Assembly (NCBI RefSeq): GCF_037975245.1 | Contig: NC_092578.1 | Location: 11,638,321-11,702,320, forward strand | Length of the DNA: 64,000 nucleotides | Origin: Apostichopus japonicus | Taxonomy: Eukaryota; Echinodermata; Holothuroidea; Aspidochirotida; Stichopodidae | Direction of reading: 5' to 3' | Shown here: piece after piece, positions 54,707-64,000 of the stretch | Layout of the letters: each line of letters starts with the position of its first letter | Numbering within the stretch: position 1 is the stretch's first letter | Notes under the pieces: generated by a model | Database searches by the model: none | What the model was told of the DNA's origin: nothing | The model's input: only the letters and a program-made list of their open reading frames with translations | Program-made: the position numbers and the translations under genes

Positions 54707-57700
54707 ATATCTCGTTGACAAGATTTTGACCATTTGACCACTGGTGACCCCCGGTGACCCCAAATGACCTTTCACCTGCACCGAAAACAAAGGGTAAGTG
54801 GCACTTGAATGGGTACTCCGGCCAACCGATGTTAAGTCGTTCCGACATTACCCACTTGAGATATCTCGTTGACAAGATTTTGACCATTTGACCCCTGGTG
54901 ACCCCAAATGACCTGTGACCTGCACCGAAAACAAAGGGTTCGTGGCACTTGAATGGGTACTCCGGCCAACCGATCTTATGTCGGTCCGACATTACCCACC
55001 TGAGATATCTCGTTGACAAGATTTTGACCATTTGACCCCTGGTGACCCCAAATGACCCCAAATGACATTTGACCTGCACCGAAAACAAAGGGTAAGTGGC
55101 ACTTGAATGGGTACTCCGGCCAACCGATCTTATGTCGGTCCGACATTACCCACCTGAGATAACTCGTTGACAAGATTTTGACCATTTGACCACTGGTGAC
55201 CCCAAATGACCTTTGACCTGCACCGAAAACAAAGGGTAAGTGGCACTTGAATGGGTACACCGGCCAACCGATCTTAAGTCGGTCCGACATTACCCACTTG
55301 AGATATCTCGTTGACAAGATTTTGACCATTTGACCCCTGGTGACCCCAAATGACCTTTGACCTGCACCGAAAACAAAGGGTAAGTGGCACCTGAATGGGT
55401 ACTCCGGCCAACAGATCTTATGTCGGTCCGACATAACCCGCTTGAGATATCTCGTTGACAAGATTTTGACCATTTGACCCCTGGTGACCCCAAATGACCT
55501 TTGACCAGCACCGAACACAAAGGGTAAGTGGCACTTGAATGGGTACTCCGGCCCACCGATCTTAAGTCGGTCCGACATTACCCACTTGAGATATCGTGTT
55601 TACAAGATTTTGACCATTTGACCCCTGGTGACCCCAAATGACCTTTGACCAGCACCGAAAACAAATGGTAAGTGGCACTTGAATGGGTACTCCGGCCCAC
55701 CGATATTGTGTCTGTCCGACATAACCCACTTGAGATATCTCGTTGACAAGATTTTGACCATTTGACCACTGGTGACCCCCGGTGACCCCAAATGACCTTT
55801 CACCTGCACCGAAAACAAAGGGTAAGTGGCACTTGAATGGGTACTCCGGCCAACCGATCTTAAGTCGGTCCGACATTACCCACTTGAGATATCTCGTTGA
55901 CAGGATTTTGACCATTTGACCCCTGGTGACCCCTGGTGACCCAAAATGACCTTTGACCTGCACTGAAAACAAAGGGTAAGTAGCACTTGAATGGGTACTC
56001 CGGCCAACCGATGTTAAGTCGGTCCGACATTACCCGCTTGAGATATCTCGTTGACAAGATTTTGACCATTTGACCCCTGGTGACCCCAAATGACCTTTGA
56101 CCAGCACCGAAAACAAAGGGTAAGTGGTACTTGAATGGGTACTCCGGCCAACCGATGTTAAGTCGGTCCGACATTACCCGCCTGAGATATCTCGTTGACA
56201 AGATTTTGACCATTTGACCCCTGGTGACACCAAATGACCTTTGACCTGCACCGAAAACAAAGGGTAAGTGGCACTTGAATGGGTACTCCGGCCAACCGAT
56301 CTTAAGTCGGTCCGACATAACCCACTTGAGATATCTCGTTGACAAGATTTTGACCATTTGACCCCTGGTGACCCCTGGTGACCCCAAATGACCTTTAACC
56401 TGCACCGAAAACAAAGGGTAAGTGGCACTTGAATGGGTACTCCGGCCAACCGATCTTAAGTCGGTCCGACATTACCCACCTGAGATAACTCGTTGACAAG
56501 ATTTTGACCATTTGACCCCTGGTGACCCCAAATGACCTTTAACCTGCACCGAAAACAAAGGGTAAGTGGCACTTGAATGGGTACTCCGGCCAACCGATCT
56601 TATGTCGGTCCGACATAACCCACTTGAGATATCTCGTTGACAAGATTTTGACCATTTGACCCCTGGTGACCCCAAATGACCTTTGCCCTGCACCGAAAAC
56701 AAAGGGTAAGTGGCACTTGAATGGGTACTCCGGCCAACCGATCTTAAGTCGGTCCGACATAACCCACTTGAGATATCTCGTTGACAAGATTTTGACCATT
56801 TGACCACTGGTGACCCCCGGTGACCCCAAATGACCTTTAACCTGCACCGAAAACAAAGGGTAAGTGGCACTTGAATGGGTACTCCGGCCAACCGATCTTA
56901 AGTCGGTCCGACATTACCCACTTGAGATATCTCGTTGACAACATTTTGACCATTTGACCCCTGGTGACCCCAAATGACCTTTGACCTGCACCGAAAACAA
57001 AGGGTAAGTGGCACTTGAGGGGGTTTACCGGCCAACCGATCTTAAGTCGGTCCGACATTACCCACTTGAGATATCTCGTTGACAAGATTTTGACCATTTG
57101 ACCCCTGGTGACCCCAAATGACCTTTGACCTGCACCGAAAACAAAGGGTAAGTGGCACCTGAATGGGTACTCCGGCCAACAGATCTTATGTCGGTCCGAC
57201 ATAACCCGCTTGAGATATCTCGTTGACAAGATTTTGACCATTTGACCCCTGGTGACCCCTGGTGACCCAAAATGACCTTTGACCTGCACTGAAAACAAAG
57301 GGTAAGTAGCACTTGAATGGGTACTCCGGCCAAACGATCTTATGTCGGTCCGACATAACCCACTTGAGAAATCTCGTTGACAAGATTTTGACCATTTGAC
57401 CCCTGGTGACCCCAAATGACCTTTGACCTGCACCGAAAACAAAGGGTAAGTGGCACTTGAATGGGTACTCCGGCCAACCGATCTTAAGTCGGTCCGACAA
57501 TACCCACTTGAGATATCTCGTTGACAAGATTTTTACCATTTGACCCCTGGTGACCCCAAATGACCCCAAATGACCTTTGACCTGCACCGAAAACAAAGGG
57601 TAAGTGGCACTTGAATGGGTACTCCGGCCAACCGATCTTATGTCGGTCCGACATGACCCACTTGAGATATCTCGTTGACAAGATTTTGACCATTTGACCC

Positions 57701-58011
57701 CTGGTGACCCCAAATGACCTTTGACCAGCACTGAAAACAAATGGTAAGTGGCACTTGAATGGGTACTCCGGCCAACCGATATTGTGTCGGTCCGACATTA
57801 CCCACTTGAGATATCTCGTTGACAAGATTTTGACCATTTGACCACTGGTGACCCCCGGTGACCCCAAATGACCTTTCACCTGCACCGAAAACAAAGGGTA
57901 AGTGGCACTTGAATGGGTACTCCGGCCAACCGATCTTAAGTCGGTCCGACATTACCCACTTGAGATATCTCGTTGACAAGATTTTGACCATTTGACCCCT
58001 GGTGACCCCTG

Positions 58012-61000
58012 GTGACCACAAATGACCTTTGACCTGCACCGAAAACAAAGGGTAAGTGGCACTTAAATGGGTACTCCGGCCCACCGATCTTAAGTCGGTC
58101 CGACATAACCCACTTGAGATATCTCGTTGACAAGATTTTGACCATTTGACCCCTGGTGACCCCAAATGACCTTTGACCTGCACCGAAAACAAAGGGTAAG
58201 TGGCACTTGAATGGGTACTCCGGCCCACCGATCTTATGTCGGTCCGACATTACCCACTTGAGATATCTCGTTGACAAGATTTTGACCATTTGACCCCTGG
58301 TGACCCCAAATGACCTTTGACCTGCACCGAAAACCATGGGTAAGTGGCACTTGAATGGGTACTCCGGCCCACCGATCTTGTGTCGGTCTCACATAACCCA
58401 CTTGAGATATCTCGTTGACAAGATTTTGACCATTTGACCCCTGGTGACCCCCGGTGACTCCAAATGACCTTTAACCTGCACCGAAAACAAAGGGTAAGTG
58501 GCACTTGAATGGGTACTCCGGCCAACCGATCTTAAGTCGGTCCGACATGACCCACTTGAGATATCTCGTTGACAAGATTTTGACCATTTGACCCCTGGTG
58601 ACCCCAAATGACCTTTGACCTGCACCGAAAACAAACGGTAAGTGGCACTTGAATGGGTACATCGGCCAACCGATCTTGTGTCGGTCCGACATAACCCACT
58701 TGAGATATCTCGTTGACAAGATTTTGACCATTTGACCCCTGGTGACCCCAAATGACCTTTGACCTGCACCGAAAACAAAGGGTAAGTGGCACTTGAATGG
58801 GTACTCCGGCCCACCGATCTTGTGTCGGTCCGACATTACCCACTTGAGATATCTCGTTGACAAGATTTTGACCATTTGACCCCGTGGTGACCCCAAATGA
58901 CCTTTGACCAGCACCGAAAACAAAGGGTAAGTGGTACTTGTATGGGTACTCCGGCCAACCGATGTTAAGTCGGTCCGACATAACCCACTTGAGATATCTC
59001 GTTGACAAGATTTTGACCATTTGACCCCTGGTGACCTCTGGTGACCCCAAAATGACCTTTAACCTGCACCGAAAACAAAGGGTAAGTGGCACTTGAGTGG
59101 GTACTCCGGCCAACCGATCTTAAGTCGGTCCGACATAACCTACTTGAGATATCTCGTTGACAAGATTTTGACCATTTGACCCCTGGTGACCCCTGGTGAC
59201 CTCTGACCTGCACCGAAAACAAAGGGTAAGTGGCACTTGAATGGGTACTCCGGCCAACCGATCATAAGTCGGTCCGACATTACCCACTCGAGATATCTCG
59301 TTGACAAGATTTGACCATTTGACCCCTGGTGACCCCAAATGACCTTTGACCTGCACCGAAAAGAAAGGGTAAGTGGCACTTGAATGGGTACTCCGGCCAA
59401 CCGATCTTGTGTCGGTCCGACATTACCCACTTGAGATATCTCGTTGACAAGATTTTGACCATTTGACCCCTGGTGACCCCAAATGACCTTTGACCTGCAC
59501 CGAAAACAAATGGTAAGTGGTACTTGAATGGGTACTTCGGCCAACCGATGTTAAGTCGGTCCGACATTACCCAATTGAGATATCTCGTTGACAAGATTTT
59601 GACCATTTGACCCCTGGTGACCCCAAATAACCAATGACCTGACCTGCACCGAAAACAAAGGGTAAGTGGCACTTGAATGGGTACTCCGGCCAACCGATCT
59701 TAAGTCGGTCCGACATTACCCACTTGAGATATCTCGTTGACAAGATTTTGACCATTTGACCCCTGGTGACCCCAAATGACCTTTGACCTGCACCGAAAAC
59801 AAAGGGTAAGTGGAACTTGAATGGGTACTCCGGCCCACCGATCTTAAGTCGGTCCGACATAAGCCACTTGAGATATCTCGTTGACAAGATTTTGACCATT
59901 TGACCCCTGGTGACCCCTGGTGACCCCTGTTGACCCCAAATGACCTTTGACCTGCACCGAAAATAAAGGGTAAGTGGCACTTGAATGGGTACTCCGGCCA
60001 ACCGATCTTATGTCGCTCCGACATTACCCACTTGAGATATCTCGTTGACAAGATTTTGACCATTTGACCCCTGGTGACCCCAAATGACCTTTGACCAGCA
60101 GCGAAAACAAAGGGTAAGTGGCACTTGAATGGGTACTCCTGCAAACCAATATTAAGTTGGTCCGACATTACCCACTTGAGATATCGTGTTTACAAGATTT
60201 TGACCATTTGACCCCTGGTGACCCCTGGTGACCCCTGGTGACCCCAAATGACCTTTGACCTGCACCGAAAACAAAGGGTAAGTGGCACTTGAATGGGTAC
60301 TCCGGCCAACCGATCTTAAGTCGGTCCGACATAACCCGCTTGAGATATCTCGTTGACAAGATTTTGACCATTTGACCCCTGGTGACCCCAAATGACCTTT
60401 GACCAGCACCGAAAACAAAGGGTAAGTGGTACTTGAATGGGTACTCCGGCCAACCAATGTTAAGTCGGTCCGACATTACCCGCTTGAGATATCGTGTTTA
60501 CAAGATTTTGACCATTTGACACCTGGTGACCCCAAATGACCTTTGACCTGCACCGAAAACAAAGGGTAAGTGGCACTTGAATGGGTACTCCGGCCAACCG
60601 ATCTTAAGTCGGTCCGACATAACCCACTTGAGATATCTCGTTGACAAGATTTTGACCATTTGACCCCTGGTGACCCCAAATGACCTTTGACCTGCACCGA
60701 AAACAAAGGGTAAGTGGCACTTGAATGGGTACTCCGGCCAACCGATCTTAAGTCGGTCCGACATTACCCACTTGAGATATCTCGTTGACAAGATTTTGAC
60801 CATTTGACCCCTTGTGACCCCAAATGACCTTTGACCTGCACCGAAAACAAAGGGTAAGTGGCACTTGAATGGGTACTCCGGCCAACCGATCTTGTGTCGG
60901 TCCGACATAACCCACTTGAGATATCTCGTTGACAAGATTTTGACCATTTGACCCCTGGTGACCCCAAATGACCTTTGACCTGCACCGAAAACAAAGGGTA

Positions 61001-61504
61001 AGTGGCACTTGAATGGGTACTCCGGCCCACCGATCTTGTGTCGGTCCGACATTACCCACTTGAGATATCTCGTTGACAAGATTTTGACCATTTGACCCCG
61101 TGGTGACCCCAAATGACCTTTGACCAGCACCGAAAACAAAGGGTAAGTGGTACTTGAATGGGTACTCCGGCCAACCGATGTTAAGTCGGTCCGACATAAC
61201 CCACTTGAGATATCTCGTTGACAAGATTTTGACCATTTGACCCCTGGTGACCCCTGGTGACCCCTGGTGACCCCAAATGACCTTTGACCTGCACCGAAAA
61301 CAAAGGGTAAGTGGCACTTGAATGGGTACTCCGGCCAACCGATCTTAGGTCGGTCCGACAATACCCACTTGAGATATCTCGTTGACAAGATTTTGACCAT
61401 TTGACCCCTGGTGACCCCAAATGACCTTTGACCTGCACCGAAAACAAAGGGTAAGTGGCACTTGAATGGGTACTCCTGCAAACCAATATTAAGTTGGTCC
61501 GACA
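58012..61504 (+). repeat. Diverged edge zone of satellite A
   Basis: From about 58 kb the units collect private changes: AAAACCATGGG (58,330), TCTCACATAACC (58,387), CCCGTGGTGACC (58,881 and 61,097), CCCCAAAATGACC (59,045), ACTCGAGAT (59,286), a one-base loss giving AAGATTTGACC (59,305), a scrambled AATAACCAATGACCTGACC (59,626-59,644) and TCCTGCAAACCAATATTAAG (60,137 and 61,474). The long near-identical blocks of the interior are missing. Only local repeats remain, at offsets 1,337 and 2,216, some no longer multiples of the 144/10 grid because of one-base indels. This is the pattern expected where unequal exchange homogenises poorly, near an array end. Confidence 0.8.
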
Positions 61505-61576
61505 TTACCCACTTGAGATATCGTGTTTACGAGATTTACATTTACATTTTCCATTTGACCCCTGGTGACCTCAAAT
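61505..61576 (+). repeat. Terminal, truncated and rearranged satellite A unit
   Basis: The last unit runs through GAGATATCGTGTTTAC, then has GAGATTTACATTTACATTTTCC in place of the usual AAGATTTTGACC, about 10 bp longer. It resumes with ATTTGACCCCTGGTGACC, and stops after TCAAAT. The DR1 element, the A-rich block and the third dyad are missing. The next base begins satellite B. Confidence 0.88.
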
Positions 61577-61713
61577 CCGATCAATCGATTTTGCAGCACC
61601 GATCAATCGAATGTTCGACACCCATCAATCGTATGTATGACACCGATCAATCGGATGTGCGACACCCATCAATCAAATGTTCGACACCGATCATTCGAAT
61701 GTTCGGAAACTAG

Positions 61714-62408
61714 CAATCGAATGTGCGGCACCGATCAATCGAATATTCGACAGCCATCAATCGAGTGTTCGGCACCGATCAATTAAATGTGTGACACCCA
61801 TCAATCGAATGTGCGGCACCCATCAATCAAATGTACGACACCCATCATTCGAATTTTCGACACACATCATTCGAATGTTCGGCACACTTCAGTCAAATGT
61901 TCGAGACCGATCATTCGAATGTTCGGCATCCATCAATCGAATGTGCGGCACCGGTCAATCTAATGTGCGACACCGATCAATCGAATGTTCGACATCGATT
62001 AATCGAATGTTCGACACCGATCATTCGAAAGTTCGGCACCCATCAATCGAATGTGCGGCACCCATCAATCGAATGTTCGACACCGATCATTCGAATGTTC
62101 GGCACACACCAATCGAATGTTCGACATCGGTCATTCGAATGTTCGGCACCCACCGATCGATTGTGCAGTACCGATCAATCGAATGTTCGGCACCGATCAA
62201 TCTGATGTGCGACACCGACCAATCGAATGTGCGACACCGATCAATCGAATGTGCGGCACCGATCAATCGAATATTCGACAGCCATCAATCGAGTGTTCGG
62301 CACCGATCAATTTAATGTGTGACACCCATCAATCGAATGTGCGGCACCCATCAATCAAATGTTCGACACCCATCATTCGAATATTCGACACGCATCATTC
62401 GAATGTTC
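61714..62408 (+). repeat. Higher-order pair in satellite B, offset 528 bp
   Basis: Bases 61,714-61,880 match 62,242-62,408 with about five substitutions; 528 is 24 x 22. Shared rare marks are AATATTCGACAGCC, CGAGTGTTCGG and AATGTGTGACACC. Confidence 0.88.
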
Positions 62409-62938
62409 GACACGGATCTTTCGAATGTTCGGCACCCATCAATAGAATGTGCGGCACCGATCTTACGAATGTGCGACACCGATCAATTGAATGTTCGACA
62501 CCCATCACTCGTATGTTGGACACCGATCATCCGAATGCTCGGCACCCATCAATCAAATATGCGGCACCGATCAATCGAATGTGCGGCATCGATCAATCGA
62601 ATGTGCGACACCCATCAATCGAATGTTCGACACCGATCATTCGGATGTTCGGCACCCATCAATCGAATGTGCGGCACCGATCAATCGAATGTGCGACACT
62701 GATCAATTGGATGTGCGACACCCATCAATCGTATGTGCGGTACTGATCAATCGAATGTGCGACACCCATCAATCAAATGTTCGACACCGATCATTCAAAT
62801 GTTCGGCACCCATCAATCGAATATTCGACACCGATCATTCGAATTTTCGGCACAAATCAATCGAATGTTCAAAACCGATCAATCGAATGTTCGACACCCA
62901 TCATTCGAATGTTCGACACCGATCATTCGAATGTTCGG

Positions 62939-63964
62939 CACACAACAGTCAAATGTGCGGCACCGATCAATCGAATGTTCGACACCGATTAATCGAATGT
63001 GCGGCATCGATCAATCAAATGTTCGGCATCCATCAATCGAATGTGCGGTACCGATCAATCGAATGTGCGGCATCGATCAATCAAATGTTCGGCATCCATC
63101 AATCGAATGTGCGGTACCGATCAATCGAATGTGCGGCACCGATCAATCGAATGTGCGGCACCCATCAATCGAATGTTCGACACCCATCATTCGAATGTTC
63201 GACACCGCACATTCGAATGTTCGACACCCATCAATCGAATATGCGACACCGATCAATTGAATGTTCGACACCCACCAATCGAATGGGCGACACCCATCAA
63301 TCGAATGTTCGAAAACCCATCATTCGAATGTTCGACACCAATCATTCGAATGTTCGGCACACAACAGTCAAATGTGCGGCACCGATCAATCGAATGTTCG
63401 ACACCGATTAATCGAATGTTCGGCACCCATCAATCGATTGTGCAGTACCGATCAATCGAATGTTCGACACCGATTAATCGAATGTGCGGCACCGATCAAT
63501 CGAATGTTTGACACCCATCAATCGAATCTGCGACACCGATCACTCGAATGTTCGGAACATACAGTCAATTGTTCGACACCGATCATTCGAATGTTCGGCA
63601 TCCATCAATCGAATGTGCGGTTCCGGTCAATCGAATGTGCGGCACCGATCAATCGAATGTGCGACAACCATCAATCGAATGTTCGACACCGATCATTCGA
63701 AAGTTCGGCACCCTCAATCAAATGTGCGGCACCCATCAATCGAATGTTCGACACCGATCATTCGAATGTTCGGCACACAACAGTCAAATGTGCGGCACCG
63801 ATCAATCGAATGTTCGACACCGATTAATCGAATGTTCGACACCGATCATTCGAAAGTTCGGCACCCTCAATCGAATGTGCGGCACCCATCAATCGAATGT
63901 TCGACACCCATCATTCGAATGTTCGACACCGATCATTCGAATGTTCGGCACACAACAGTCAAAT
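62939..63964 (+). repeat. Recurrent cassette in satellite B marked by CACACAACAGTC
   Basis: A CATTCGAATGTTCGG unit, the diverged CACACAACAGTCAAATG unit, a CGATCAATCG unit and a CGATTAATCG unit occur in fixed order. The marker starts at 62,939, 63,358, 63,774 and 63,949. Spacings are 419, 416 and 175 bp, each within two bases of a multiple of 22, with small indels such as GAAAACCC near 63,311 and CACCCTCAATC near 63,709 and 63,862 explaining the residue. A weaker relative, CACACTTCAGTC, is at 61,882. Confidence 0.85.
63001..63132 (+). repeat. Perfect 66-bp tandem duplication (three units) in satellite B
   Basis: Bases 63,001-63,066 and 63,067-63,132 are identical. Each holds a GCATCGATCAATCAAATG unit, a GCATCCATC unit and a GGTACCGATC unit. 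Confidence 0.95.
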
Positions 63965-64000
63965 GTGCGGCACCGATCAATCGAATGTTCGACACCGATT

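Larger units (their letters stand above)
40412..56350 (+). repeat. Large higher-order pair of about 8.1 kb
   Basis: The segment from about 40.4 to 48.2 kb matches that from about 48.5 to 56.3 kb. The offset is 8,085 for 40.4-43.1 kb, 8,239 for 43.2-44.4 kb and 46.0-46.9 kb, and 8,085 again from 47.1 kb. Between 44.6 and 45.9 kb it drops to 7,951 and then 8,095. The +154 steps come from one extra unit in the right copy near 51.2 kb and one extra unit in the left copy near 47.0-47.1 kb. Shared marks include the five-copy TGACCCCTGG tracts and the 33-bp inner duplications. Confidence 0.88.
1..61576 (+). repeat. Satellite A: 144-bp tandem satellite array (about 415-420 units)
   Basis: The stretch is an uninterrupted head-to-tail array; all units have the same orientation. 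Counting from CCGG as unit base 1, the basic unit is 144 bp (for example 155-298 and 299-442). Longer units of 153, 154, 164 bp and more arise by extra 10-bp (rarely 9-bp) internal repeats. The consensus has about 49% GC by hand count and six CpGs. Unit layout: CCGGCC start; dyad at 19-29; palindrome at 41-50; cluster of TGACC half-sites at 64-104; A-rich ACCGAAAACAAAGGG block near 107-121; GTAAGT at 121-126; dyad at 123-133. The array begins inside the repeat at the left window edge, so its true start is not seen. I saw no inserted mobile element or unique sequence. A centromeric or pericentromeric role is possible but not shown. Confidence 0.98.
61577..64000 (+). repeat. Satellite B: 22-bp tandem array (about 110 units)
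   Basis: The basic unit reads CACCGATCAATCGAATGTTCGA. Units run head to tail to the right window edge, so the far end is not seen. Main alternatives are CCATC for CGATC, CATTCG for CAATCG, and endings TTCGA, TTCGG, TGCGG or TGCGA. CpG is enriched: three to four per 22 bp. CATTCGAATG, in one subtype, is a perfect 10-bp palindrome with TTCGAA at its centre. The unit shares no obvious homology with satellite A beyond the hexamer CCGATC. Three units make 66 bp, 22 codons, and 22 is not a multiple of three, so all three plus frames read the same peptide cycle and stay open. That explains every plus-strand frame here without any gene. Confidence 0.97.

Noticed and set aside
1-61576. Repeat-protein gene of the TAL-effector or similar modular type
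   Set aside because: The 48-residue cycle matches no repeat-protein family I know, the frame shifts at every 10-bp indel, and no flanking non-repeat domain exists.
61505-61576. Transposon end or target-site duplication at the satellite junction
   Set aside because: No terminal inverted repeat, poly-A tail or duplicated target was found around the junction; the sequence is a broken satellite unit directly followed by the 22-bp array.
62491-63411. A 306-codon open frame on the plus strand and overlapping frames across 61.5-64 kb
   Set aside because: All three plus frames read the same 22-residue cycle because 22 bp is not a multiple of three. Simultaneous openness of three frames is a property of the repeat and not of a gene.
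61577-64000. CRISPR array
   Set aside because: The 22-bp units are contiguous with no unique spacers, the repeats themselves vary, and there are no cas genes.
61577-64000. Plasmid-type iteron origin (22-bp direct repeats)
   Set aside because: Iteron sets have few copies next to a rep gene. Here there are about 110 units joined to 61 kb of satellite, with no rep gene.
61577-64000. CENP-B box in satellite B (TTCG followed by CGG)
   Set aside because: The required A between the TTCG and CGGG parts is a T and the last G is missing, so the core pattern is not met. No match was seen in satellite A either.
1-64000. tRNA, rRNA or telomeric repeat sequence
   Set aside because: No cloverleaf-like segment, rRNA signature or short G-rich telomere motif was seen on either strand.

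Overview
The window is satellite DNA from end to end. I found no protein-coding gene, RNA gene, transposon or promoter of an ordinary gene on either strand. It suggests a eukaryotic chromosome, probably constitutive heterochromatin such as a centromeric, pericentromeric or subtelomeric block. Neither satellite lacks CpG: about six CpGs sit in each 144-bp unit of the first, and three or more in each 22-bp unit of the second. That argues against long exposure to dense germline CpG methylation and fits many invertebrates, but the lineage cannot be fixed from the sequence.

Region 1 (1 to about 61,576) is one head-to-tail array, here called satellite A. Its basic unit is 144 bp, and there are roughly 415-420 units. 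Many units are 10 bp or a multiple of 10 bp longer, because a short internal repeat built on TGACC expands and contracts. Units are grouped into higher-order repeats with offsets of 472, 1,172, 1,768, 2,066, 2,652, 4,152 and about 8,085-8,239 bp. Most shorter offsets equal a whole number of 144-bp units plus a whole number of 10-bp steps. Blocks between about 17.7 and 41 kb are nearly identical and look recent. Blocks before 17 kb and the 8-kb pair at 40-56 kb differ by gain or loss of whole units. The last 3.5 kb (58-61.5 kb) has private mutations, as expected at an array edge.

Region 2 (about 61,577 to 64,000, continuing off the window) is an unrelated array, satellite B, of about 110 units of 22 bp. 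It directly abuts a truncated, rearranged last unit of satellite A with no unique sequence between them.

The most striking feature is inside satellite A. Each unit carries five TGACC-type half-sites in one orientation within 41 bp, spaced as DR2, DR4, DR4 and DR1. The last pair reads AGGTCAAAGGTCA on the minus strand, the exact consensus DR1 element for RXR heterodimers, HNF4 and COUP-TF receptors. The 10-bp length variation adds further DR4 half-sites. Each unit also has three short dyads. If the host is an animal, the array could hold more than 400 receptor-type sites; this is inference from sequence alone.

Long open reading frames exist on the minus strand of satellite A and the plus strand of satellite B. 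They follow from the repeat periods (144 = 3 x 48; 22-bp units reread in all frames every 66 bp) and are not annotated as genes.
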